From Velthaea sp965214335 (lineage in GTDB: Bacteria; Vulcanimicrobiota; Vulcanimicrobiia; Vulcanimicrobiales; Vulcanimicrobiaceae): DNA of 64,000 nt. The translations under genes were made by a program, and so were the position numbers. Numbering within the stretch: position 1 is the first letter of the stretch; every line of letters begins with the position of its first letter. The stretch lies in the NCBI GenBank assembly GCA_965214335.1, contig CBDCBO010000014.1, positions 1-64,000 of the forward strand, written 5' to 3'. The notes under the pieces were generated by a model. The model was not told the DNA's origin and made no database searches. It saw nothing but the letters and a program-made list of their open reading frames with translations. Below, one piece after another: positions 16,937 to 24,778 of this stretch.

Positions 16937-17729
16937 GCCGCAGCGCGTTATCACGGAAGATAGCGCGGGCCGCCGCCGTCGACAATCGCAGCTCGCCGAG
17001 CGCATCGCGTTCCGCCGTGTACGCGTACGGAATGTTGGGATAGTCGGTACCATAGACGATCGACGCGCTCGCCGACTCGATCTGACTCGCCGTCGCGCTC
17101 GTCCGCAGATCGTCGGAAGCGAAGGCCATCGTCGTGTCGACGAACGCGCCCGGGAACCGCTCGGCCAAGGCAAAATAGCGCAGCGTATCCGGGACGCCCA
17201 TGTGCGCGATGACGATCCGCAGGCCGGTATGGCGTTCGAGCACCGCGGCGACTCGGCCGGGACCGTCCGCCGTGTCATACCGCCACGGAATTGGACCGAT
17301 ATGCGCGAGCACGAACGCGCCGGCCGCCTTCAGCGTGGCATAGATCGGGTCGAACCGCCGGTCGTCGACGGCGAGCTGTTGCACATCTTCGTGGATTTTG
17401 AGCCCGATGCACCCGTCGTCAAGGGCGATGCGCAGATCGGTAACGCAGTCCGGATCGTCGAGATGCACCGTCGCGAGCGGCAGACCGAAGCCGTCGAGTT
17501 CGCGCGAGGTTCGGGCAAGCCAGGCGTTGAGTTCGCGCGCCATACCCGGTTTGTGGGCGTAGCTGCAAAAGACAAACCGCTCGACCCCGGCGGCGCGTAA
17601 GGCGGCGGCGACCTGATCCGGCGCGGTCGGGTGCGCCAGCTGCCACGAGCTGCGTTCGGCGAACCAGCGGCGGATCGCCGCGGCCAGGCGCGGGGGGTGC
17701 AGATGCGTGTGAACGTCGATCATGGCCAT
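16908..17729 (-). CDS. Amidohydrolase-superfamily metal-dependent hydrolase
   Basis: 273 residues from ATG 17729, chosen because the conserved first strand MIDVHTHLHP follows at once; the frame is open nine codons further. The HxH metal pair is His-Thr-His at the N-terminus. Further probable ligands are the His of FVLAHIGPIP, the His of IVIAHMG, and the Asp of VYGTDYPN, which fits the ACMSD-like/amidohydrolase-2 TIM-barrel group. Members are hydrolases or decarboxylases of small carboxylic compounds; substrate not predictable. A single-gene unit facing the DUF3810-like gene. Confidence 0.8.
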   Translation of the reverse strand: MAMIDVHTHLHPPRLAAAIRRWFAERSSWQLAHPTAPDQVAAALRAAGVERFVFCSYAHKPGMARELNAWLARTSRELDGFGLPLATVHLDDPDCVTDLRIALDDGCIGLKIHEDVQQLAVDDRRFDPIYATLKAAGAFVLAHIGPIPWRYDTADGPGRVAAVLERHTGLRIVIAHMGVPDTLRYFALAERFPGAFVDTTMAFASDDLRTSATASQIESASASIVYGTDYPNIPYAYTAERDALGELRLSTAAARAIFRDNALRLSPRLAPAR

Positions 17730-17803
17730 CCTGTCATGCCGCCGGCCATCTCGCAAGCGCGCCCTTGAGGGGTCGATTCGCGCCGACGGTCAATATACTG
17801 GCG

Positions 17804-17983
17804 ATGAGCCAAAAAAAATTATCGGCCCTCGCCGTAAAAGCTGCTGAAAAGGCCCGCAAAGAATCTGAGAGCGAACGCCTGGGGAATGCGGCGATCGCCG
17901 ACTCGGCCAAAATTCGTGCCCGGTTTGACGCTGAGCGCCAGGCACTGGCCCGACGCTACGGCGTGATCACGGGTCTCGGCTAA
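17804..17983 (+). CDS. Small charged helical protein
   Basis: 59 residues from ATG 17804. The composition is dominated by Lys, Glu, Ala and Arg, forming one long amphipathic or coiled-coil helix (KAAEKARKESESERLGNAA). A TATACT hexamer lies four bases before the ATG and there is no ribosome site. A hairpin follows 11 bp after the stop. No family recognised; coding status is judged from the start signal, terminator and plausible composition. Confidence 0.5.
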   Translation: MSQKKLSALAVKAAEKARKESESERLGNAAIADSAKIRARFDAERQALARRYGVITGLG

Positions 17984-17993
17984 CCCGCTTTGG

Positions 17994-18023
17994 GGAGCGC
18001 GCCCGCTGCAATCGGGCCGCTCC
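17994..18023. terminator. Hairpin between convergent genes
   Basis: GGAGCGCGCCCG pairs with CGGGCCGCTCC across a 7-base loop, with one bulged C. It lies between the stop of the small plus-strand gene and the stop of the minus-strand DUF2252 gene, so it could end transcription from either side. No clear T-tract. Confidence 0.5.
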
Positions 18024-19390
18024 TACTCAATGGCGATCGAGCCGGCCGCAATCGCTCGCACGAACGTTTCGTGGTCGTGCTCGACTTGATCGGCATACAG
18101 TAACCCAAACCGCACCAGCGCCTTATCAAAGACGTCGCTCTTCCCTAAGTAGCCGGCGATTTGCCGGGCGTCGCCCGAGCGCGCATGGGCCCGGGCCAGC
18201 GTCCAGCCGCACATGACGGCATAATCGCGCAGGCCGTAACCATCCATCGCTGCCAGATCAACCGAGCCTTTCTTATCCTTGAACTGCCGGACGTAAAAAT
18301 CGTGCCGGCCCGAGGAGCCCCAGCCCAGAAACACATCGCCGGCGCTTTGCATGATGCGCTGCCCGCGCACGACGCGCTCGCCATGTTCGAACGCGCTAGC
18401 GCCACAGAAGCCCGCTAGGGCCGATGCCTGCGCCTGTTTTATCTGCAAGATGATGACGTCGTCGTTGTCGGCACACAGCAATGCGATCGAGCACCGCGTT
18501 CCGACACTGCCGACCCCGACAACCTTAACGGCATGATCGATGAGCCGATAGCGGCCGAACAGCGTTTGCACTTCAGGACTAAGCGTCGGTGCATAGGTTG
18601 CAAAGACGCTCTCGGCATCAAAGTCGCCGTCGCGGGCGCTTTCGGCGTGATACAGCAGCGGCGGATCTTCAACGAAGCGACGGTCGGCGCCGCAGCCGGT
18701 CGTGTACTTATCGACCGCCGACCGCATCGAATGCGTTTGCGCGACCTCGACGATCTGCTTGCGCTTACGGCGATCGTCGACTTCGGCGAGCGGGGCCAAA
18801 TCCGCAGCGTCGATACGGGCGTACCAGGTATCGAGCGCCGTGGCGGCAGCGAACTCGAGCATTTTGGACCGGTACGAGCGCACCGCCGCCAGGGCCGCCA
18901 AATTTGCGCTTACGCCTTTGAGCTTTATCGAGCGGGCCGCCAGCACCATACTGGCGGTGAGCCGTTTGATATCCCACTCCCACGGTCCGGGCAGCGTCTC
19001 ATCGAAATCGGTGAGATCGAAGATTAGCCGCCGCTCCGCCGTTGCGTACGCCCCGAAATTGAGGCAGTGCGCATCGCCCCCCAGCTGGACGTGCAGGCCG
19101 ATCGAGGGCGTCGTCGCGAGATCGGCGGCCATGACCGCCGCGGTGCCGCGGAAGAACGCGAACGGCGACTCGGCCATCCGCCGGTTGCGCAACGGAATGA
19201 GGTGGGCGACGCGGCCGTGGCTCGAATCGGCGATGATTCGCAGCACGTCGGGCCGATTCGGCGTAACCGCCCACGCCGAGTGGCTCGAGCGCGGGACGGC
19301 GTCGCGGCAGGCTTTTCCGGCAGCGTTGCGTTCGGCCGGCGGTGCCGTGGGCGCAGTCATGACGAGCATCGCCTTAGCGTAACCCATCAT
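18023..19390 (-). CDS. DUF2252 family protein
   Basis: 455 residues. It carries the conserved DUF2252 blocks: VPRSSHSAW, LIPLRNRRMAESPFAFFRG, GDAHCLNFGAYATAERRLIF, DLTDFDETLPGPWEWDIKRL, and a C-terminal block with YADQVEHDHETF. The DFDET and GDAH segments resemble the catalytic loop of aminoglycoside-phosphotransferase-like kinases, so a kinase-type fold is plausible, but no activity is established to my knowledge. ATG 19390 overlaps the end of the helicase gene by 17 bp; ATG 19360 is an alternative start that would still leave all conserved blocks. Confidence 0.85.
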   Translation of the reverse strand: MMGYAKAMLVMTAPTAPPAERNAAGKACRDAVPRSSHSAWAVTPNRPDVLRIIADSSHGRVAHLIPLRNRRMAESPFAFFRGTAAVMAADLATTPSIGLHVQLGGDAHCLNFGAYATAERRLIFDLTDFDETLPGPWEWDIKRLTASMVLAARSIKLKGVSANLAALAAVRSYRSKMLEFAAATALDTWYARIDAADLAPLAEVDDRRKRKQIVEVAQTHSMRSAVDKYTTGCGADRRFVEDPPLLYHAESARDGDFDAESVFATYAPTLSPEVQTLFGRYRLIDHAVKVVGVGSVGTRCSIALLCADNDDVIILQIKQAQASALAGFCGASAFEHGERVVRGQRIMQSAGDVFLGWGSSGRHDFYVRQFKDKKGSVDLAAMDGYGLRDYAVMCGWTLARAHARSGDARQIAGYLGKSDVFDKALVRFGLLYADQVEHDHETFVRAIAAGSIAIE

Positions 19391-21002
19391 AGTTGCGCCG
19401 GGCTAGCCATTGCATGATAACGGCCCGGCGCTGTTCGAGCTCGGATGCCGTCGCGGTCGCGACCGGTCCGCCGCAGCGCGCGTTGAGCGTGGCGTGCACC
19501 AATTTGTGGTCGACGCCGAAGGTCGAGCTAACGTGCGAAACGAGTCCGGCCACCGCTTTGCGCAACGCGTCTTTGCGTTCGGCATGCGTTTCGGCCGGCA
19601 CGGTTAACGGAACCGCGGGCGGCGGCGCCGCAGTCATCAGCGGCGGGGCGGTCAGTATCCCGGGGTTGAAGAGCGGACCAAAATCCAAGGTCCGGCCTTC
19701 GGTTGCGTTCGCGGCGATTGAAGCATACAGTCCGGCATCGCTGGTGCGCTCCGGACGCTGGGCGGCGGCTAGCTCGCCGGCCGCGTCGGCCTCAGCGCGG
19801 TCCTTGAGGCCGGTTCGGACGTCGACGGTGATGCGGGCGGCGAGCGACCGGATCCGATGGTCGTCCGGCACGAAAACGTAGGCTTCGCGTTCATCCGGTG
19901 ACGCGTTAGTCGTGCGCACGAAACGCCCGCAAAATTGGCGGAAGTACATCTCGGTAACGACGTTGCTGGCGAAGACGCCGACGCGCAAACGCGGAATGTC
20001 GACACCTTCGGAGACCATGTGCACGGCCACGATCCACGGGTCGCGCGACCGCGCAAAAGCCGTGATGCGGCGTGAGGCGTCATCTTGATCCGACACGACG
20101 ACGGCCGGGGCGACGCCTGTCCGGCGCTGCATGAGCGCAGCGATGAAGTGCGCGTGTTCTTGATTCATCGCGGCGACGAGTCCGCCCGCGTCGCGCTGGC
20201 CCGCGGCGCGAATCGCCAACAACCGCAAATGGGCCTTCTGGAGCACGTCACCAACCCAGTTCGGCTGGGTCAACGCGGTCCGCAGCCGCTCGCTCACGTG
20301 ACGTGGCGCTAAGCCGGTTTCAAACGAGGCCTGCATGGCTTCACCGTCGCGGCTGATCCACTCGGCCTGGCCGCCGTGCAGCGGAAACACCAGCGCCCGG
20401 CAGACCCCGTCGCGCAACGCGGCGGCATAATCGTAGCTGAAATCGGCTTGCGAGAGACCGGCGTGATAACGAACGAACGGAATGGGCGTGCCGTCGGAGC
20501 GAAACGGCGTGCCCGAGAGCGCGATGCGGAAACCGGCGTCGCCGAAGGCATGGCGGAGCGCGGCACCCCAGGTGGCCTGATCGCCGGCGTGATGAATTTC
20601 GTCGAGCAGCACCGCGACGCGGCCGCCTTCGGCGCGCACCCAGCGGGCGTAGAGGTTGGGCGCCGCGGCGACTTGCTGGTAGGTGACGACGGCGCCATGA
20701 ACGTCGGTGGCGAGCCGGCCGCTCGCATTGCTGAAGCGATGATCCAGCACGACTCCGGCCTCGCCCATCGCCCGCGCGACTTGCAGTTTGAGGTGCTCGC
20801 GCGGAACGACGGCGATGATGCAGCCGGCGCTGCCGTCGGCGAGCAGCGCGTGCGCCAGGCGCGCGGCGAACCGGGTTTTACCGGCGCCGGGCGTCGCAAC
20901 GATGAGCGCATCGGACGCACGCGCCGCATCCCAGCGCTCGAACGCGGCCTGTTGCCACGCGCGGAGCGGGAGCCGCCAAGGGGAGAGCACCGGTCGGGGC
21001 AC
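19374..21002 (-). CDS. Superfamily 2 DEAD/DEAH-type helicase, stand-alone
   Basis: 542 residues. N-terminal RecA-like lobe: Walker A ATPGAGKT, LLDEIHHA (DExH box, motif II), and ALSGTPFRSD (motif III). C-terminal lobe: VHMVSEGVDIPRLRVGVF (motif V) and MYFRQFCGRFVR (motif VI), as in restriction-enzyme or UvrB-like SF2 translocases. The C-terminal 130 residues show no recognised nuclease or DNA-binding domain, and no methylase, nuclease or other restriction gene is adjacent. It shares an overlapping unit with DUF2252. DNA repair, transcription-coupled functions or defence are all possible. Confidence 0.85.
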   Translation of the reverse strand: MPRPVLSPWRLPLRAWQQAAFERWDAARASDALIVATPGAGKTRFAARLAHALLADGSAGCIIAVVPREHLKLQVARAMGEAGVVLDHRFSNASGRLATDVHGAVVTYQQVAAAPNLYARWVRAEGGRVAVLLDEIHHAGDQATWGAALRHAFGDAGFRIALSGTPFRSDGTPIPFVRYHAGLSQADFSYDYAAALRDGVCRALVFPLHGGQAEWISRDGEAMQASFETGLAPRHVSERLRTALTQPNWVGDVLQKAHLRLLAIRAAGQRDAGGLVAAMNQEHAHFIAALMQRRTGVAPAVVVSDQDDASRRITAFARSRDPWIVAVHMVSEGVDIPRLRVGVFASNVVTEMYFRQFCGRFVRTTNASPDEREAYVFVPDDHRIRSLAARITVDVRTGLKDRAEADAAGELAAAQRPERTSDAGLYASIAANATEGRTLDFGPLFNPGILTAPPLMTAAPPPAVPLTVPAETHAERKDALRKAVAGLVSHVSSTFGVDHKLVHATLNARCGGPVATATASELEQRRAVIMQWLARRNYDGLR

Positions 21003-21096
21003 AGCGCTCGTCCGTTCTTCGCCGTAACTCTAGGACCTGGGTCCGGCGCCCCCGCGTCCGGCGCGGCGGGCCGTTCGTGAGCGCTTGCGGCCAACG

Positions 21097-21117
21097 TTAC
21101 TTTGTGTTACAAAGTAA
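21097..21117. promoter_or_regulatory. Perfect 9-3-9 inverted repeat, probable operator overlapping the -10 region
   Basis: TTACTTTGT and ACAAAGTAA are exact reverse complements separated by GTT. The site ends four bases before ATG 21122. A possible -10 (TACAAA, 21108-21113) lies inside it, with a TTGCGG at 21085-21090 as -35 at 17-bp spacing. A bound repressor would block RNA polymerase. The best candidate is the winged-helix protein encoded second in the same operon (inference). Confidence 0.75.
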
Positions 21118-21121
21118 ACTA

Positions 21122-21733
21122 ATGGAAGTCTCCCGGGCGCTGGCCGATCTCGAGGAAGTCCGCAGCCGGCTCATCGCGATCCAGCGCTTTCGCGGCTGGT
21201 CGGGCGGCGCGGCCGTGATGAGTGGAACGGCGGCCGTGGTCATCGGGCTGTATCAACTGTTCGTCTTACCATACCCCGCTTCCGCCGCCGACGCCGCTCA
21301 CTACGTCGCGCTGTGGATCACGTGCTTAGGCTTCGCGTTGGCGATCAACTACGGGGCCATCGTACTGTGGCTGGTGCGCAACTGGACGCTGCGTGCCCGA
21401 CGCGAGATTCGCACGGTCGGCATGACCATTGCTCCGGCGGTCGCGGCCGGCGGAGTTCTGACCGCCGCGCTGCTGGTGCGGCACCTCGACGGCATGCTGC
21501 CCGGCGTCTGGTGCGTGTGTTACGCGATGGGCTTGATCGCCTCGCGGGCGCTCGTTCCGCGCGGGGTGCTGGCCGTCGCGGCGTTGTTCGGGGCCGCCGG
21601 AACGGCGTTGCTCTTTGCGCAGGACGTCAGTGCGTTACGGTGGTGGGTTATGCCGGCAACGTTCGGGGTCGGCCAACTGCTGATCGGGATTTTGGTTCTG
21701 CGCGACGACATGCGGTATGCTCATGGAGAGTAA
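21122..21733 (+). CDS. Membrane protein of unknown function, partner of winged-helix regulator
   Basis: 203 residues from ATG 21122. Upstream in-frame GTG 21077 would put the operator inside the coding region, so it is rejected. A 35-residue cytoplasmic start (LADLEEVRSRLIAIQRFRGW) precedes about five to six transmembrane helices with a short basic loop (RNWTLRARREIRTVG). No family is certain. It overlaps the next gene by 17 bp. Membrane proteins of this sort often accompany PF13601-type winged-helix regulators, suggesting a membrane-linked regulatory pair. No ribosome site is seen, which fits a leaderless message. Confidence 0.7.
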   Translation: MEVSRALADLEEVRSRLIAIQRFRGWSGGAAVMSGTAAVVIGLYQLFVLPYPASAADAAHYVALWITCLGFALAINYGAIVLWLVRNWTLRARREIRTVGMTIAPAVAAGGVLTAALLVRHLDGMLPGVWCVCYAMGLIASRALVPRGVLAVAALFGAAGTALLFAQDVSALRWWVMPATFGVGQLLIGILVLRDDMRYAHGE

Positions 21734-22088
21734 CGACGCGCCCTTCGCCTACTCGGGGCTCGAACGCATTTTCCACGAACGTGGCCGGCTCGCGGTGTGC
21801 ACGTGTCTGGTTGCCAACCCGGGCGGAATGCGCTTTACCGACTTGCAGGACGCCTGCGGCTTGACCGACGGTAATCTCAATCGCCATTTGCATGCGCTGG
21901 CTGAAGTCGACATCGTGCGGCTGGAGCGGCTGCGCGGACACGGGCGGCCGGTGACGATCGTGCGCATCACACCCGCCGGCCGGACGCGGTTTCTGGCCTA
22001 TATCGACGAACTCGAAGCGGTAGTGCGCGCCGTCCACGACCAAGCGCGCGACGGTGCGGCCGCCTCGACCTGGCTGCCGCAAGCATGA
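21717..22088 (+). CDS. Winged-helix transcriptional regulator (PF13601/HTH_27-like)
   Basis: 123 residues from ATG 21717 (ATG 21723 also possible). The pattern FHERGRLAVCTCLVANPGG, then FTDLQDACGLTDGNLNRHL (recognition helix) and a wing with GRPVTIVRITPAGR, matches stand-alone winged-helix DNA-binding proteins related to MarR and ArsR. No metal-binding Cys/His cluster is visible. It probably binds the palindrome at 21097 and autoregulates the operon. Its stop overlaps the uppS start (ATGA). Confidence 0.85.
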   Translation: MLMESNDAPFAYSGLERIFHERGRLAVCTCLVANPGGMRFTDLQDACGLTDGNLNRHLHALAEVDIVRLERLRGHGRPVTIVRITPAGRTRFLAYIDELEAVVRAVHDQARDGAAASTWLPQA

Positions 22089-22810
22089 TCCATCAGCTTG
22101 CCGCGCCGCTGCCCAGCTCGGCACCGCGTCATGTGGCAATTATCATGGACGGCAACCGGCGCTGGGCGACCGCGCGCGGTTTGCCGGCGATCGAAGGGCA
22201 TCGGCGCGGCGTGCGTGCGCTGCAACGGACGGTAGCGGCCGCGGCGCGGGCCGGGGTCGATGTCCTCACCGTGTACGCGTTTTCGGAAGAAAATTGGGGC
22301 CGGCCGACGGACGAAGTCGCATTACTCATGGAACTGGCCCGCGTTTTCGCACGCCGTGAAAGCGAAGCGCTGCTGCGGGCCAACGTGCGCGCGCGCGTTA
22401 TCGGCAAGCGCGACCGGCTTCCCGGCGCCGTGCGGGAAGCGCTGGCGGAACTCGAAGCGCGAACGCTTCCGGCCGGCGGCATGGTGCTCAATCTCGCCAT
22501 CGATTATAGCGCGCGCGGTGAACTGTGTGACGCGGTTCGGGCCCTCGTCCAAGACGTCGCCGACGGCAAGCTCGAGCCATCGGCAATCGACGACGACGCC
22601 ATAGCGGCGAAACTCACAACGGCCGGCATGCCTGATCCCGACCTGCTCATCCGAACGGGCGGCGAATTGCGGCTCTCGAACTTTTTATTGTATCAGTGCG
22701 CCTATACCGAACTGTGGTCGACACAGACGCCGTGGCCGGAGTTCGACGGCCACGCCTTCGATGCGGCATTGGCCGCATTTGCGGGTCGCCAACGCCGGTT
22801 CGGTCAGTAG
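22085..22810 (+). CDS. uppS: Isoprenyl transferase (undecaprenyl diphosphate synthase)
   Basis: 241 residues with all cis-prenyltransferase blocks: HVAIIMDGNRRWA (catalytic Asp and diphosphate-binding loop), GHRRGVRALQ, TVYAFSEENWGRP, and DLLIRTGGELRLSNFLLYQ. The enzyme extends farnesyl diphosphate with isopentenyl units to the C55 carrier lipid used for peptidoglycan and glycan export, acting at the inner membrane face. In most bacteria uppS sits with cdsA, dxr and frr. Here it is third in a regulator operon with 4-bp overlap, implying that its expression follows the palindrome/winged-helix control. Confidence 0.95.
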   Translation: MIHQLAAPLPSSAPRHVAIIMDGNRRWATARGLPAIEGHRRGVRALQRTVAAAARAGVDVLTVYAFSEENWGRPTDEVALLMELARVFARRESEALLRANVRARVIGKRDRLPGAVREALAELEARTLPAGGMVLNLAIDYSARGELCDAVRALVQDVADGKLEPSAIDDDAIAAKLTTAGMPDPDLLIRTGGELRLSNFLLYQCAYTELWSTQTPWPEFDGHAFDAALAAFAGRQRRFGQ

Positions 22811-22832
22811 CGCAAAGCCGGCGCAAAGCCGG
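22811..22832. repeat. 11-bp tandem duplication upstream of typA
   Basis: CGCAAAGCCGG occurs twice in immediate succession, starting one base after the uppS stop. No role is apparent; it lies just upstream of the typA promoter. Confidence 0.6.
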
Positions 22833-22855
22833 TGGCGCGTCCTTCCTTTTTCTGA

Positions 22856-22861
22856 TATACT
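22856..22861 (+). promoter_or_regulatory. -10 element of typA, probable leaderless start
   Basis: TATACT lies nine bases before GTG 22871, and no Shine-Dalgarno is present in the gap, so transcription should begin within two or three bases of the start codon. No good -35 hexamer is visible. Confidence 0.55.
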
Positions 22862-22870
22862 CCGTGGGTT

Positions 22871-24697
22871 GTGAGAACCCGAGCCGATATCCGTAACGTC
22901 GCCATTATCGCCCACGTCGATCATGGTAAGACTACTCTGGTCGACGCGATGCTCAAACAAAGCGGCGTTTTCCGCGAAGGCCAAGCCACCGAAGTCCGCG
23001 TGATGGATTCGAATCCATTGGAAAAAGAACGCGGCATTACCATTTTGGCAAAAAATACCGCGGTTCGGCACGGCGACTTGAAATTCAATATCGTCGATAC
23101 GCCCGGCCACGCTGATTTCGGCGGCGAAGTCGAGCGCGTGCTGCAAATGGTGCAGGGCGTCGTTCTGCTCGTCGACGCAGCCGAAGGCGTGATGCCGCAA
23201 ACGCGCTTCGTGTTGCGCAAAGCGCTCGAACTCGATCTGCGCGCGATCGTGGTCATCAATAAGATCGATCGCAAAGATGCCCGGGCGCAAGAAGTCGTCG
23301 ACGAAGTTTTCGACTTGTTCATCGAACTTGGCGCGAGCGACGAACAATCGGAATTCCCGGTCGTTTATACGAACGGCCGAGCCGGTATCGCGAAATATAC
23401 ACTCGACGACGAAAGCAACGATCTCGAACCGCTCTTTGCAACGATCGCAAAATCGGTGCCTGAGGCACCCGCCGAAGACGGCGGTTTCCAGATGCTCATA
23501 TCGGCCATCGATCACAATAAATATGTCGGGCGGATCGGCATCGGCCGCGTGTTCCGCGGCGCGGCGAAACTTAACGCGCCGATTGCCAAAGTCGATCGCG
23601 AAGGTACCGTCGAGTCGGGTTTGCGTTTGACCAAACTGCTGACGTTCGCCGGTCTCGACCGCGTCGACGTCGAGGAAGCGGCAGCCGGCGACATCGTTTG
23701 CGTATCGGGAATCGAAGGCTTGAACATCGGCGATACGATTACCGATGCGGCCACGCCCGAAGGGCTCAACGCGGTGGCCATCGACGAGCCGACCGTTTCG
23801 ATGTACTTCATGGTCAATGCATCGCCGTTCGCGGGCAAAGAAGGCAAGTTTCTCACGTCGCGGCAGATTCGCGAGCGTCTGATGCGCGAACTCGAATCCA
23901 ATGTCGCCTTACGCGTTAGCGATACCGAAAGCGCCGACACGTTCGAGGTCCGCGGCCGGGGCGAACTGCACTTGTCGATTCTCATTGAGACGATGCGGCG
24001 CGAAGGCTACGAAATTGCGGTATCCAAACCGCAGGTCATCATCAGCGAACGCAATGGCGTAAAGATGGAACCGGTCGAATACGTCGTCGTCGACGTTCAA
24101 GAAGAGTATGCCGGGCCGGTGATCGAGTCGCTCGGCCGGCGGCGTGCCATCATGTCGAACATGATTACGGTCGGCGATTCGCGCCGGCTCGAATACACGA
24201 TGCCGACGCGCGCGATCTTTGGGCTGCGCGGCGAATTACTCACATTATCGCGCGGTACAGCGGTTATGTCGCACACCTACTACGACCACCAGCCGTTGGC
24301 CGGCGCGATTCCGGGCCGCTCGAACGGCGCGCTCGTCGCCAGCGACTCCGGGGTCACCACCGAGTATGCGATGGTCGGCTTGGAGTCGCGCGGCCGGTTC
24401 TTCGTCGGACCGCAACTCGATGTGTACGAAGGCATGATCGTCGGCCGAGCCAACGACGATAAAGACATTGCGATCAACGTCGTGCGCGCCAAGAAGTTGA
24501 CCAATATGCGCGCCTCGGGCTCGGATGACAGCACCAAAGTGTCGCCACCCGAAGAGATGTCGCTCGAGCGGGCCATCGAGTTCATCGAAGACGACGAACT
24601 CGTCGAAGTTACGCCGAAATCGATCCGCATCCGCAAACGGATGCTTAGCGAAACTGAACGCCTGCGCAACCGTAAACGCGACAAGGTCTTCGCCTAA
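22871..24697 (+). CDS. typA: Ribosome-associated GTPase TypA/BipA
   Basis: 608 residues, the normal length. GTPase motifs: AHVDHGKTTLVD (G1), RGITI (G2), DTPGHADFGGEV (G3), NKIDR (G4). EF-G-like domains follow (including GRGELHLSILIETMRREGYE) and a TypA-specific C-terminal domain (YRLE-type loop seen as SRRLEYTMPTRAIFGLRGEL). It binds the ribosome like EF-G/LepA and assists ribosome biogenesis and stress adaptation. GTG 22871 is the start; in-frame homology begins at once with RADIRNVAIIAHVDHG. Confidence 0.96.
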   Translation: MRTRADIRNVAIIAHVDHGKTTLVDAMLKQSGVFREGQATEVRVMDSNPLEKERGITILAKNTAVRHGDLKFNIVDTPGHADFGGEVERVLQMVQGVVLLVDAAEGVMPQTRFVLRKALELDLRAIVVINKIDRKDARAQEVVDEVFDLFIELGASDEQSEFPVVYTNGRAGIAKYTLDDESNDLEPLFATIAKSVPEAPAEDGGFQMLISAIDHNKYVGRIGIGRVFRGAAKLNAPIAKVDREGTVESGLRLTKLLTFAGLDRVDVEEAAAGDIVCVSGIEGLNIGDTITDAATPEGLNAVAIDEPTVSMYFMVNASPFAGKEGKFLTSRQIRERLMRELESNVALRVSDTESADTFEVRGRGELHLSILIETMRREGYEIAVSKPQVIISERNGVKMEPVEYVVVDVQEEYAGPVIESLGRRRAIMSNMITVGDSRRLEYTMPTRAIFGLRGELLTLSRGTAVMSHTYYDHQPLAGAIPGRSNGALVASDSGVTTEYAMVGLESRGRFFVGPQLDVYEGMIVGRANDDKDIAINVVRAKKLTNMRASGSDDSTKVSPPEEMSLERAIEFIEDDELVEVTPKSIRIRKRMLSETERLRNRKRDKVFA

Positions 24698-24778
24698 CGA
24701 GCCGGCCGGGGCAGTGGCCCGGCACGATGGTCGTACGCGGAGTTTCGCTCCGAGCCGCAGAACCAAGCCGACAGTCCT

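Noticed and set aside
19374..21002. Type I or III restriction system
   Set aside because: Only the helicase part exists; no methyltransferase, specificity or nuclease gene is adjacent.
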